Shown: positions 25,401 to 30,880 of the stretch, piece by piece
Position numbering within the stretch: the stretch's first letter is position 1
How the letters are laid out: the number at the start of each line of letters is the position of its first letter
DNA from: Lumbricus rubellus
Lineage: Eukaryota; Annelida; Clitellata; Crassiclitellata; Lumbricidae
Direction of reading: 5' to 3'
Length of the DNA stretch: 64,000 bases
Assembly (NCBI GenBank): GCA_945859605.1
Contig: OX243811.1
Span: forward strand, 59,186,044-59,250,043
The notes under the pieces: model-generated
Databases searched by the model: none
Seen by the model: only the letters and a program-made list of their open reading frames with translations
What the model was told of the DNA's origin: nothing
Program-made: the position numbers and the translations under genes

Positions 25401-27387
25401 CATAGAATTGGAAATGCAATTCTATAAACAAAACACACATGTTAGTTTCATGAAGCGTTTTCAAACATTGCTAACAATAATACTAACAGAGTAACAAGGG
25501 AAAAAAAAATTTTTTTGCACACTACAGTCACCATTTTTAATTTTTTTAGTAGGATTGAAAAGGTACCCAGTCTGTGTTATTATAATTATTATATTATTAT
25601 TATTATATTATTATTATATTATTATTATATTATTAATAATTATTATAATATTATTATTTTATATTATATTATATTATATTATATTATATTATAATTATTA
25701 TATTATTATATTATATTATATTATATTATATTATTATATTATAAATTATATTATTATTATTATTATTATTATTATATTATTATTATTTAAATATTATTTA
25801 AATATTATTTATATTATTATTATATTATATTTTATTATTATTACTATTATTTATTATTATTATTATTATTTTATTTATTTTATTTTATTTTATTTTTTTA
25901 TTTATTTTTTATTTTTATTTTTTTAATTATTATTTTATTTTATTTTTTTATTTCATTTTATTTATTCATTTCCCATTTTCCCATTTTTTTTCTCCCATTT
26001 CCCATTTCTATTTCCCATTATTGTTAATTAATAATAATTTCTGACTTTTCGAAGTAGGCCTATAGGTAATCACGTTATTGGATATTAACTGAAAAGGTAC
26101 CCAACCCACATAACAGTTTATCACTGCTGTTTGTATTATTATCCGCCATAGTTTTGCGAAGAAAATGCTAAAATTAATCGAAAAAGGAATAATAACAGTC
26201 TCCTTACTGTACTAGACCACTGTAGATTACTAATAACTCCACTGAAGCATATGAACAATTCGGTTTTCGGCCAAATTCAACCTTAAAACAACTTCTTTGC
26301 CTTTTAACAGCATGAAAATGAACTTCGGAAACGAAATTAAACGCAACACGTAGTCTATTGCACAAAAGGAAGTAGTTCTTCCTTGACAATAATAGATAAA
26401 CTTGGTTTTTATAGCGCTGAACTTTTTCTTAAGATTGGGTACCTTTTCACTAAAATTATTAAAACTGTCGTTTCGCCGAGGTGTAACTGGAAAAAATAGT
26501 TTTTTCTTAATTAATTATGTAGAAGAAGAATAATAGTGCGGATTACTGAATTTTCGTTTTTAGTCAACTCTGACACATGCAATGCTTAAAAGTGATTTTA
26601 CTCGATAACTGTGAAGGGAGACTGGGTACCTTCTCATAGACCACGTCACAGATTAAGACCTAAAGACGGCCGCCCGTAATTGTTCATGCTTGGTGAAGCC
26701 AGCTACTCCTACATCAGACTCGGACTAGCCTAACGCCTAGTGTAACTTGCTAATCTCTAGACATTCGTACGAAATTAGCCCACTACTCCAGCGCATGACA
26801 GCGCATTTTCATGCATGTGGGCCCAGTTCAATTACTGCTCATGGACTTTTAGTTACTAATTTTGAGGATCCATTATAGATTTATCAAAAACATTTATGAC
26901 GGATTTTACAATGAGGGCAAGCAGAAACCTAAAGCATCTGATGTGCTGAAAAGCATAATAGGCCTAATTGGAATAAAATATTAGGTCTAGGCTACAGTGT
27001 CGACGGTTAAAGGCCAACGTTAAATAAAAGTTAAAAGTTTTTAAAATTGTGTGATTAGAAATTCTTGCAATTGTTAGGCTACATTTTAAAATAATGTTTA
27101 CAACTATAACATCTTGATCGCTTTGTTAGTAGCTTCAAAAATAGTATGCACTGTAAAGTAATATTAGTATGTGTTTTTTAGAACCCGGAAAAGGAATGGC
27201 AGAGTCAAAATTTGATTCGAATTCCATAAAGATTTTGGATCAGCATGAAATGACTTGCAATGAGATAAAATACCGTGCTAGCATGTACATGTACGAACAG
27301 GTCATCACGGGGCAACGCCAACTAGTCATGGAGCCAACTTCCGAATATGCAGAGCTTAGGGAAATTATTGGCTATGTGAATGTTTAA
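1687..27387 (+). CDS. Gene A: WSC/EGF transmembrane receptor with tyrosine-motif tail (5' end outside window)
   Basis: Ten exons are recognised: 1687-1847, 3917-4049, 5107-5250, 5727-5852, 20814-20936, 22015-22140, 22720-22848, 23535-23666, 24974-25090, 27182-27387. They sum to 1397 nt; with the one base owed by the upstream exon this is exactly 466 codons including stop. Encoded in order are the second WSC domain (split over two exons), an EGF-like module, five calcium-binding-type EGF modules, a transmembrane helix and a cytoplasmic tail. All borders are AG/GT and all EGF exons are phase 1-1. Compared with gene B, two EGF exons after the WSC domain are missing and an EGF pair is duplicated. 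The product is probably a type I surface receptor; the ligand is unknown. The 14.96-kb intron at 5853-20813 is filled with retroelements. Confidence 0.82.
2171..3720. repeat. Inverted repeat flanking a LINE fragment (arms 2171-2250 and 3649-3720)
   Basis: The arm starting GCGCATGATTCGCAGAAGGG at 2171 recurs as its reverse complement ending at 3720. About 72 of 80 positions align, with one ~8-nt gap near 2221. The arms enclose the RTE fragment almost exactly. This could be a foldback element that captured the LINE, or an inverted duplication. Confidence 0.8.
2258..3590 (-). pseudogene. RTE (BovB-like) LINE reverse transcriptase, 5'-truncated and frameshifted
   Basis: Minus-strand frames encode RT motifs in order. 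From 3536: [63 protein letters not shown] second frame continues through [16 protein letters not shown] third (2898-2260) has [38 protein letters not shown] and a basic RGRPRRRW segment. Two frameshifts (near 3010, in an A/T run, and near 2905) separate them. The endonuclease is absent, as in most 5'-truncated RTE copies. Domain order and wording match RTE/BovB elements; it is a dead copy inside gene A's intron. Confidence 0.85.
3591..3771. repeat. Nested palindromes (possible foldback remnant)
   Basis: A 19-bp arm AATAGTAACGCAAATTTCA (3591-3609) is matched by its reverse complement at 3753-3771. Inside lies a perfect hairpin with 14-bp arms ATGCGTGAACCATA (3725-3738) and 3740-3753 around one base. 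Confidence 0.7.
3917..4049 (+). CDS. Gene A exon: WSC domain, second half
   Basis: Starts in phase 0 after TTATTGTAG, reading [15 protein letters not shown], and ends [12 protein letters not shown] before GTTAGT. This completes the WSC cysteine pattern (ECFCG, CNMTC, ICGG). The YDRYG signature matches WSC domain 2 of gene B rather than WSC domain 1. Confidence 0.82.
4283..4591. mobile_element. 309-bp MITE with 8-bp target duplication
   Basis: Ends CATAGAGATGTA and TACATCTCTATG form 12-bp TIRs. TTCAGAAC is duplicated exactly at 4275-4282 and 4592-4599. The 8-bp TSD suggests a hAT-type family. It carries two related internal segments with AATCGTGCCG (about 4352 and 4388) and no coding sequence. 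It lies in gene A's intron. Confidence 0.85.
5107..5250 (+). CDS. Gene A exon: EGF-like module (VNDV type)
   Basis: Flanked by TTTCAG and GTAAGC, phase 1-1, 48 codons with six cysteines. It begins VNDVRWC and ends [13 protein letters not shown]. It is orthologous in position and sequence to the exon at 46783-46926 of gene B. Confidence 0.85.
5525..5690. repeat. Fragment of the ~200-bp module found in the mariner-like foldback
   Basis: Sequence around CTGTTTGAAGTATTTTAG and GCCTTTAAGCCTGTAAAATT matches a module of the element at 49389-50556 (CTTTAAGCCTGTAAAATTTC). It is degenerate, has no ends, and sits just upstream of EGF exon 5727. Confidence 0.6.
5727..5852 (+). CDS. Gene A exon: calcium-binding-type EGF module 1
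   Basis: Flanked by CTGCAG and GTAGGC, phase 1-1. It carries the DFDEC start and the C-x-N-x4-F-x-C-x-C context ([12 protein letters not shown]) that marks calcium-binding EGF repeats, then DGF. It is a type 'a' module, with S-G-N-S-x-C spacing shared with 22015-22140 and 50754-50882. Confidence 0.87.
5945..6062. repeat. Intronic hairpin
   Basis: Inner arms GTCGGTCGTA and TACGACCGAC (5978-6030) are flanked by longer imperfect arms containing GGTTTTGATTTTAAAG and CTTTCAAATCAAAAGC. The right part is homologous to the gene B intron near 50950, so the hairpin arose by local inversion in copy A. Confidence 0.55.
6325..6554. repeat. (AAT)n microsatellite with two AAGCCTAGTAAC interruptions
   Basis: About 230 bp of AAT units, broken at about 6350 and 6416 by the same 12-mer. 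It is the first of the TAA runs that border each Dong-type LINE fragment. The long poly-Asn or poly-Ile readings across it are not genes. Confidence 0.95.
6555..6737 (+). mobile_element. Dong/R4-type LINE 3' end fragment (D0)
   Basis: Begins at the end of the AAT run and encodes only the last residues of the LINE protein ([18 protein letters not shown], then stop), followed by ~75 bp of 3' UTR and A10 plus TAATAA. It is an extreme 5' truncation. Confidence 0.75.
6744..8607 (+). pseudogene. Dong/R4-type LINE copy D1, 5'-truncated and broken
   Basis: Starts inside the reverse transcriptase ([17 protein letters not shown]), then [16 protein letters not shown] and FGYLDD. A stop at 7024-7026 follows, and TGTTTAG occurs three times in tandem (7027-7047). 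A long second frame (7054-8361) carries the thumb ([20 protein letters not shown]), a CxCG..HGLSC zinc motif and the restriction-like endonuclease signature RPDG...VWDATVVD. The C-terminus needs another frameshift near 8340. The 3' end runs into A- and TAA-rich sequence. The RLE-type endonuclease and TAA target identify the R4/Dong group. Confidence 0.85.
8624..9918 (+). mobile_element. Dong/R4-type LINE copy D2, 5'-truncated
   Basis: Inserted between TAA runs at 8608-8623 and 9917-9980. It lacks the reverse transcriptase and begins in the thumb region. The remaining reading frame is intact to its natural C-terminus, so it may be younger than D1 and D4. Confidence 0.85.
8656..9879 (+). CDS. 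Dong/R4-type LINE protein, thumb plus restriction-like endonuclease (D2)
   Basis: A 407-residue frame without stops. In order: [54 protein letters not shown]; the zinc-binding-like CTCG...[23 protein letters not shown]; and the nuclease signature KRPDG...[15 protein letters not shown]. The PD...D spacing is typical of the R2/R4 restriction-like endonuclease that nicks the target. The catalytic reverse transcriptase is missing, so this is a relic. Homologous frames exist in D1 and D4. The start codon is only the first ATG in the frame; the native protein began far upstream. Confidence 0.82.
   Translation: MEKLEQIPKQDALLILRCSIGVPRLIHILRCTPCCDHPGLMKFDEGLRVGTENILNIALSDDQWSLATLSIRMGGLGIRRASSLALPAFLASAARTQLTQSLILALTEVPDDSVLETYRTRWQQSSTETIEFPASGSKQSAWDTPLLSAELSEITSHARDSYDQARLNAIQAPHASDWLFALPLAAQGLRLSDEEMRVAVGLRLGAVICAPHACTCGTMVSARGSHGLSCSLGFGRQARQSSVNEIVLRSLIRAGIPSIREPAGLTRLDGKRPDGQTLIPWKSGRSLIWDVTIVDTLAPSYLAETSTMAGGAAEIAVARKNLKYSELQTRYSFTPVAIETLGPMDQEGLAFITELGRRLSRVTEDPQETFFLFQKIYVTVQRFNAIACLGSTRPCLGGFEIGDKSAL
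9917..9980. repeat. (AAT)n run between Dong copies D2 and D3
   Basis: TAA/AAT units with one ATTATAAT interruption, forming the junction of two LINE fragments. Confidence 0.9.
10069..11286 (-). mobile_element. mariner/Tc1-type transposon, 1218 bp with TIRs and TA duplication
   Basis: TIRs of about 55 bp begin CAGGGTGCGGCCAAAAAAAA (10069) and end with the reverse complement at 11286. Target TA is present on both sides (10067-10068, 11287-11288). It encodes a broken transposase on the minus strand. It is inserted into Dong fragment D3. Confidence 0.9.
10412..11046 (-). pseudogene. mariner-type transposase remnant
   Basis: Two minus-strand frames carry the DDD triad context: [13 protein letters not shown] (first Asp) in 11046-10777, then QQDGAPAH (second Asp) and [12 protein letters not shown] (third Asp) in 10768-10412. 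By my count 33 residues lie between the second and third Asp, near mariner's 34. The frames are separated by stops near 10770 and the N-terminal DNA-binding domain is not recognisable, so the gene is dead. Confidence 0.82.
11310..11430. repeat. (AAT)n run upstream of Dong copy D4
   Basis: About 120 bp of AAT units, forming the junction between the D3 3' UTR and D4. Confidence 0.93.
11431..13369 (+). pseudogene. Dong/R4-type LINE copy D4, longest copy, frameshifted
   Basis: It reaches further 5' than D1: [52 protein letters not shown] and FGYLDD (11435-11959). A second frame (11886-12506) has FNRAKCEV and [21 protein letters not shown] third (12479-13285) has [17 protein letters not shown] and [22 protein letters not shown]. 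Three frameshifts, the last near 13232, disrupt it. It ends with a 3' UTR containing AATAAA and a TAA tail. Confidence 0.85.
13370..13434. repeat. (AAT)n tail of D4 and target of D5
   Basis: About 65 bp of uninterrupted TAA units. Confidence 0.93.
13435..13530 (+). mobile_element. Dong/R4-type 3' micro-fragment D5
   Basis: Less than 100 bp between TAA runs, encoding [19 protein letters not shown], which aligns with the LINE C-terminus (RFNAVAF...), then a stop and a short 3' UTR. Confidence 0.7.
13557..13735 (+). mobile_element. Dong/R4-type 3' micro-fragment D6 with TAA tail
   Basis: Encodes [20 protein letters not shown] then stop, again the LINE C-terminus. It is followed by ~40 bp of UTR and a degenerate TAA/AAAATT tail to about 13735. 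Confidence 0.65.
13740..14184. repeat. hAT-type right ends
   Basis: Two right-end sequences, GGTTGAGAACCGCTG (ending 14153) and GGTTGGGAACCACTG (ending 14184), follow related segments rich in AGTGGCCC. No matching left ends are visible, so these are truncated fragments. Confidence 0.55.
14893..15251 (+). repeat. 69-bp tandem repeats in the 5' LTR U3
   Basis: Units start at 14893, 14962, 15031, 15100 and 15170. Each is built of shorter CGGCTTCTGTTCC and CGGCTTGTGTTC sub-units plus a GC-box-like CTCCGCCTCCCGG. They sit just upstream of the TATA box and are probable enhancer repeats. Readings of them as protein are artefacts. Confidence 0.88.
15278..15285 (+). promoter_or_regulatory. LTR core promoter TATA box
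   Basis: TATAAATA preceded by CAAGC and followed by GAGGGAGTCC, downstream of the GC-rich repeats. It defines the U3/R region. The same box is at 19149-19156 in the 3' LTR. Confidence 0.8.
15537..15542 (+). terminator. LTR polyadenylation signal AATAAA
   Basis: AATAAA about 250 bp after the TATA box, where R/U5 is expected in an LTR of this size. Confidence 0.65.
15729..15746 (+). other. Primer-binding site
   Basis: TGGTACCAGAAGTGGGGT directly follows the 5' LTR. It ends in the complement of CCA and resembles the complement of a tRNA-Leu(UAA) 3' end. The tRNA identity is from memory of that tRNA's acceptor stem, not from a search. Confidence 0.75.
15789..18149 (+). CDS. Gag-protease polyprotein of the gypsy-type element
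   Basis: A 786-residue frame. An acidic N-terminus is followed by a retrotransposon Gag core (about residues 80-240: [37 protein letters not shown]), a basic linker, a zinc knuckle [14 protein letters not shown] (residues 351-364) and an aspartic protease start [12 protein letters not shown] (D428-T429-G430), with MLGMDWL further on. Codon third positions are G/C-rich to about 17100 and T/A-rich after, hinting at a mosaic origin. After protease there is no reverse transcriptase. The last ~50 residues are an out-of-frame read through an integrase relic. Gag and protease look intact. Confidence 0.88.
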   Translation: MLTEDDEITIQYPRPGEIRTPADVSTPAARRSSMEKPPDRNVLIEVLDSDDDETPARTTSYRERTDRLAARSELEDLGKLLRSRPTPMKPGRFDGTGSLESFLVQFEVCARYNGWTASEKVDHLRCALEKAATQLLWDFGAQPNVSYEELVERLRQRYGTEGQAETFRAQLYFRRQRAEESLSDLLHEIRRLVVLAYPVPSNETTQIIARDSFLEAMRDRELSLKVREREPKTLDEAYRTALRLEAYQRTNDSDDRRRPSNRVRGTQETDLSAQLQSTLDKFLTTQRDDQRRWQREMETRIDQQLRGLRSQAPIDDDDPGRDGRPGDRDDRPGNRSFSDPRQEGLRRGVTCYNCNRAGHISRNCRQPRRPFRNRGNDAGTSGTEDPTSPEPPVAMNHTTRPRLPNRASNNAVYIRGTINERSQLCLIDTGSEVSLVPASTVEGLELRSCNRSLMAANGSDIRVLGEVLVPIKIGRSFDIPTTFLVSDQITEPMLGMDWLRQHRCRLGFGVGALFVGRRRISLVRGNGSTWCRRVMVAEEVVVPLECQSDFPVKTVYGNLSTVTPAWITEAQEFKPEVHLDRVVVDAKTNTQVKVVDLVNVAPFSEALSADLPEEVSSETGDVSDSGKAPALENRLETGDRLFVDPPIRRELLPQRKSVDGDLDSLASALVMLMVFLSVIFSGFQLVEDVPMVNLEAISVARAIVNIVIVRHGAQLQIYLYQGKKFVGILFRKLCKLLGKVICSHQGIGTGLDYMSSPLTELRFPTQRDPLQTAGSLEGRRELSVSH
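17987..18160 (+). pseudogene. Integrase C-terminal relic in another frame
   Basis: A different + frame encodes [20 protein letters not shown] then CWKFGR, matching the AYRASxHxxTGxTPxxLMxGR region at the end of the gypsy integrase core. It overlaps the tail of the Gag-protease frame. This marks the downstream side of a large internal deletion. Confidence 0.75.
18255..18660 (+). repeat. Spaced GGCCCGTTGGCC motifs in the element's 3' region
   Basis: Five variants of the palindromic motif occur near 18268, 18343, 18468, 18549 and 18583. The role is unknown; packaging or an RNA structure is possible. Confidence 0.6.
18687..18700 (+). other. Polypurine tract
   Basis: AGTGGGGGGGAGGA lies immediately before the 3' LTR, the expected plus-strand primer site. 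Confidence 0.85.
18701..19598 (+). repeat. 3' LTR
   Basis: Same length (898 bp), repeat units, TATA box and ends as the 5' LTR. No differences were seen by eye. Confidence 0.93.
20330..20395. repeat. hAT-type right end fragment
   Basis: GGGGTACGCGTAAC followed by GTTTGAGAACCTCTG. It resembles other hAT ends in the window; no left end was found. Confidence 0.45.
20590..20715 (-). repeat. tRNA-derived SINE-like sequence upstream of EGF exon 20814
   Basis: The reverse complement has an A-box-like AATGGTAACATCACTG and a B-box-like GGATCGATTCCC. Related copies lie at 22520-22630, 51318-51430 and 62570-62690. Confidence 0.5.
20814..20936 (+). CDS. Gene A exon: calcium-binding-type EGF module 2
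   Basis: Flanked by CTTCAG and GTATGT, phase 1-1. It starts [13 protein letters not shown] and includes [18 protein letters not shown]. It is a type 'b' module, recognised by TELCEN and CHCxPGY, and is close to 22720-22848 and 51531-51659. Confidence 0.87.
21260..21860. repeat. Unidentified intronic repeat with a strong hairpin (21306-21405)
   Basis: The hairpin has ~41-bp arms containing TTTTTCGGGCAAGCAGACCC and the matching inverse. Related TTCGGGCAAAAG words recur to 21560. No coding family was recognised. Confidence 0.55.
22015..22140 (+). CDS. Gene A exon: calcium-binding-type EGF module 3
   Basis: Flanked by CTGCAG and GTGGGT, phase 1-1. It reads [12 protein letters not shown] then [17 protein letters not shown] type 'a' module, nearly the same as gene B 50754-50882; the preceding intron sequence is also homologous to the gene B intron. 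Confidence 0.87.
22520..22630 (-). repeat. Second tRNA-derived SINE-like copy, upstream of EGF exon 22720
   Basis: GTTAGTGGTGTTACCATTAC and CGATCGAGTAGTTCATTTGA match the sequence before exon 20814. It was probably carried along when the a-b exon pair duplicated. Confidence 0.5.
22720..22848 (+). CDS. Gene A exon: calcium-binding-type EGF module 4
   Basis: Flanked by CTTCAG and GTGTGT, phase 1-1. It reads [16 protein letters not shown] then [16 protein letters not shown]. This is the second 'b' module. Together with exon 22015-22140 it looks like a duplicated two-exon a-b unit. Confidence 0.86.
23535..23666 (+). CDS. Gene A exon: calcium-binding-type EGF module 5
   Basis: Flanked by CTGCAG and GTACGT, phase 1-1. 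It starts [14 protein letters not shown] and has [17 protein letters not shown] type 'c' module that directly precedes the membrane exon in both A and B. Confidence 0.86.
24151..24825. mobile_element. Foldback/MITE family I, copy 1 (left end worn)
   Basis: Left arm (24151-24290) and right arm (24705-24825) are inverse repeats of ~30-bp units containing AATTCGCCGC and CAGCGCCTA. The right end is CTCTCAATTCAACG. It is the same family as 33141-33722. It lies in gene A's intron before the membrane exon. Confidence 0.75.
24974..25090 (+). CDS. Gene A exon: transmembrane helix
   Basis: Flanked by TCAACAG and GTAGGC. After ELNST there is a strongly hydrophobic run of about 25 residues ([19 protein letters not shown] core), then a basic stop-transfer stretch [10 protein letters not shown]. 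This orients the EGF/WSC part outside the cell. Confidence 0.88.
25201..26649. mobile_element. 1449-bp inverted-repeat transposon in gene A's penultimate intron
   Basis: TIRs begin GTGACGTGGTCTATGAGAAG and end with the exact inverse. AGAT flanks both sides. GGTACCCA words recur inside near the ends (25218, 25562, 26094, and inverted at 26437 and 26620). Position 25570-25980 is a degenerate ATT/TATTA tract. No transposase was found. Confidence 0.82.
27182..27387 (+). CDS. Gene A last exon: cytoplasmic tail with tyrosine motifs
   Basis: Acceptor TTTTTTAG, stop TAA at 27385-27387. The tail aligns with gene [27 protein letters not shown] and a C-terminal IGYVNV. SEYAEL and IGYVNV fit the ITIM consensus [SIVL]xYxx[ILV], and YVNV also fits a Grb2-type SH2 site (YxN). 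The tyrosine of gene B's TDYIEV is a cysteine here (TCNEI), and a 6-bp ATGTAC duplication makes MYMY. Confidence 0.82.
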
Positions 27388-27599
27388 AGTCCATGACCAT
27401 CCAGCCACACTTTAAGTCCTGGGCGGCTGGGCCTATGGTTTTCGGCTTGAAGACAAAGTCGTTCAAATGTTGGGTAGTCGTTAGGAAGGTACTGGAGGCG
27501 GATTAGCAGCATTAGCTTGTTTATTACAGACTGGAGACGATTCCTATCCTGTTTTGCAGGCAACCCCGCAGCACTGAGCAAACGAGCCACCGTTATTGC

Positions 27600-27680
27600 A
27601 CGTAATAATAATAATAACAATGACAATTTCTATGGCGCCGTAACGCAGCCATGCCGCTACAAGGGCGCCTTGACAGCGAC
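27600..27680 (-). repeat. SINE 3' tail
   Basis: On the minus strand AAGGCGCCCTTGTAG...GGCTG...TACGGCGCCATA leads into ATTATTATT. The same tail is at 62125-62220 on the plus strand. Confidence 0.6.
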
Positions 27681-27780
27681 AAAATACACATTCAGAGACA
27701 AGCGATTGACGAACTCTATAGAGGCAGCCACATGCGGCGCCAAGTACTCGAACACGTAGGCTACTACATGTAGGGTATAC

Positions 27781-28417
27781 CGGATCAGGACGTTTGGGCG
27801 CCGCCGTTTGGGCGCCGGCCGTTTGGGCGCCGCCGTTTCGGCGCCGGCCGTTTGGGCGCGACGCCGTTTGGGCGCCGGACGTTGCGGCGCAAAAGAAGAA
27901 CATTGACGTTTGTAGATATAATTACATACGAAAGAGCCTCCTTCCTAACCTTGACGTTTGTAGATATAATTACATACGAAAGAGCCTCCTTCCTAACCTT
28001 GACGTTTGTAGATATAATTACATACGAAAGAGCCTCCTTCCGAGACTATTGTTTATCCCCTGTGAATGTGACGTTTGACGCGTTACCGCTTGTTTACATT
28101 GGGTTTGTGAACATTAAATCGAACATTGAACTTCTGAAAGTAATTCAGTTCTTTGTGGAATGCTTTTATTTAACATCAAATCATTCCCTTGGGTAACATG
28201 ATGTGTTAACATTAAATTTAACAATGCACATTACAAAACATAGCTGAATTAAAAATTCCTGGACAAATAAAGAGTTTTAAGTGCTATTTCATTACATAAC
28301 TTCTTCCGCGCCGAAACGTACGGCGCCCAAACGGCGTCGCGCCCAAACAGCCGGCGCCGAAACGGCGGCGCCCAAACGGCCGGCGCCCAAACGGCGGCGC
28401 CCAAACGTCACGTACCG
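27781..28417. mobile_element. Foldback with GC-rich tandem-repeat TIRs and 9-bp duplication (family II)
   Basis: Arms consist of tandem CGTTTGGGCGCCGC/CGGC units (27797-27890 and 28308-28407). AGGGTATAC is duplicated exactly at 27772-27780 and 28418-28426. The gene B 3' flank near 56700 is an apparent empty site. The 9-bp duplication is typical of Mutator-like elements. The interior has three near-perfect 48-bp repeats. Confidence 0.88.
27903..28041 (+). repeat. Three tandem 48-bp repeats
   Basis: The unit starts TTGACGTTTGTAGATATAAT. Copies at 27903, 27951 and 27999 are nearly identical, with the third shortened by about 5 bp. Confidence 0.93.
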
Positions 28418-29282
28418 AGGGTATACATAGTAAAGTTGCAGACCCTTGATGCCATGATTAACGCGAATCTTTTTGTCTAACATCCTGTGCGAATTGCAAC
28501 TTCCAGTTTTCTCGTATTGGAAACGCATATAATAGTCTATTATTTCAACTTGAATTGTGTGCTTGGGCCTAATTATAGACAAAATAATTCGACCTCTGGT
28601 CAATTGTATTATTAGCATTGAGCAGATTGTTGCCTAGCAGTGCCCACTATTGCAGGTTTTCGCAATTTGTAAGTTAAGTCCAAGATTTTTCTTCAAAACT
28701 GTAAATCTATTTTATATGCTAATCAATGAGTGTTTGTGAGTTAGAGGTATTAAAGAATAAGGTTGATAAATAACAATTATTGCGCCTACTTCCGTTTAAT
28801 CATTAATAATTTAATTATTTATTACAATATAGGCTACCATTGAACAATATTGCATTAAATAACAGACTAAGAATAAAAATACAAGATTCTTGGAGTAGGC
28901 CTATAGATGAGTTACCATCGGCATCGAACAACTTCTTGACATCAGAAGAATATATTGTTTATGACTCAGAGTAAGGTTGAGGACAGAGCTAGGCATATAT
29001 TTTTATTTCTGGGTAATGATAGGATTAGGACAATTTTACACTGTCTGTACCCTATTTGACTTCTGGTAGACTATTTGCGTTTTTAGTAACATGAGCATTT
29101 TCTGTGAATGTTACTCTGCTTCTAAGTACTTTATTATATCAACTGTTAAAGATGGGGTTGAATAATTGCTGGTTCATAAATTCATGGCATTGCAATAAAA
29201 CTTAGTAGACAACCACGTGACATTCAACAGTCTTCGTCGTTCATTATGTGATATAACTTGTTGACACTTGAGTACCTATCGG

Positions 29283-29469
29283 CAAAGCTCACTACTCAGA
29301 GGTGCTCCCGACTACAGCGCGGACACTGCATCGGAATTTCACACCGAAGCGCTGAGCAATTGCGAGTGAAGGACTTACCCAAGGTTCTTACGCGGCAACT
29401 TGAGGTAGATTCGAACCTGCAACCTTCCGGCTGTAAGGCAACTAACATACCCACTACACCCCCGCACCC
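29283..29469 (-). repeat. tRNA-derived SINE
   Basis: The reverse complement reads GGTGTAGTGGGTATGTTAG (A-box region) and GCAGGTTCGAATCTACC (B box), followed by a body of about 100 bp. It is too diverged and extended to be a tRNA gene. Confidence 0.75.
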
Positions 29470-30710
29470 CACATGATGCATACGATATTTTACTCGATGT
29501 ATACAGCAAAATAATCATTATGATGCGTTAAAGTGATTGAGAAGGGGTAGATTGGGAAGTGTTCGTCTCCATATTCTTGAATGGAGCATTGCGTAGCCAA
29601 ACCCAAAATAAGCTTATTCAGAGGATAGTTTCTTAAAATTAAAAAGATTCTTCGCATAGATACATAGGAACTGAAATAAAATCAGAAGTTCCACAATGAA
29701 AAATATTTAAGTAATTTACATATGCAATAGACTAACTTCTAGTTCTTAAAAGTGAGTATTTAAATAGAAGCATAGGCCTATCTGGATGAAAACAAATGTA
29801 GGCCTATCCATTTCATACGTATTGCCGGTACGTTGCACATCATGTCATCAGCTTTCACGCCCTGTCATTATTTTCTTGATATTGGTTAAGCAAAACTTGC
29901 AAAACGTTAATTTCATTATGTAGCGACAGGCCAATGTTCTAATGAATTAGGCCTATCTTGCTTTTAGGAACATTAACTACTAGTAGTTGCTGAGTGACTA
30001 TACAGCGACTAATAAAATGTAATTGTTACTAAAAGTTGTTGAAAGTAACTACTCATTGACTAGTAAGTATATAGTAACAGCACTGTTACTAATTAGTCAA
30101 TCATGTCAGAGGAACATGACACACCATCAGGTCCATCACCTTCCTCAGGCTCCGTTATCCATCACACTTCGGGCTTTTCATTCGAAACTAAAGACTCAAG
30201 TAGGCTTACTCTTACCCTGTCTCATCTGATCCTCCATCCATCAATTCCCGGCCCAGACGACACCCGCCTTAGTAACTGTTCCGAATCGTCTGATCCTAGT
30301 ATGATAACTCGACCCGGACCACATTAATTTTGGACTACTTTTACGGACAACTCTTTTAATTCAATGCAGCGTTCGTGAATAAGCTAGTGGATCTCGCTTG
30401 GCTTTCGAGTAACGCTTTAAAAATTTTGAATTTCGATTATGATTACGATTGCGATTGTAACGCCAAAAGGACGTTGCCCTTGTGATAACATGATTAGAAA
30501 ATATCGTGACACGAGTGCAACTGTGGGCGGCTTGGAAGGCTAATTATAGTTCGAATAAGATTTACATTACTACATTCTTCCTGGATCGAAAAAAGCAGGT
30601 TTTGTGGAAATGTACTCGATTTGTAAGCAGCATTTGTCCTATATTCAAGTCTCATAGCTCATAATTTTATTTTGATATTAGTTTAACATAATTTTGGGCA
30701 CGCTCTTAAT

Positions 30711-30880
30711 CATGGGCGGAGTTTATCAGGGGCTAGGGAGGCTAAGCCCCTCCAAGAAGGCACAAATTAAACTTTTTACCATGGAAATGGTATCATTTTT
30801 TGGGGTTAGCCCCCAATGAGGCCCAGACTCGGGGTTAGCCCCTCCCCCTCCCAAAGAACGGAAACCAAACTCCGCCCATG
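30711..30880. mobile_element. 170-bp hAT-type MITE
   Basis: TIRs CATGGGCGGAGTTT and AAACTCCGCCCATG. The flanks CTCTTAAT and CTCTGAAT form an 8-bp duplication with one mismatch. The interior is rich in AGCCCCTCC and its inverse. Confidence 0.78.

Noticed and set aside
24595..25403. Minus-strand frame of 158 codons overlapping the gene A membrane exon
   Set aside because: The plus strand holds a well-supported exon with splice sites and paralog; the minus frame has no recognisable features.
27794..28196. Small frame with three copies of a DIITYERASF-type peptide
   Set aside because: It follows the three 48-bp repeats inside a foldback; no conserved start or flanking coding signal.
29283..29469. 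tRNA gene on the minus strand (also 39482-39560)
   Set aside because: A and B boxes are present but the cloverleaf is not clean and a SINE body and tail follow.
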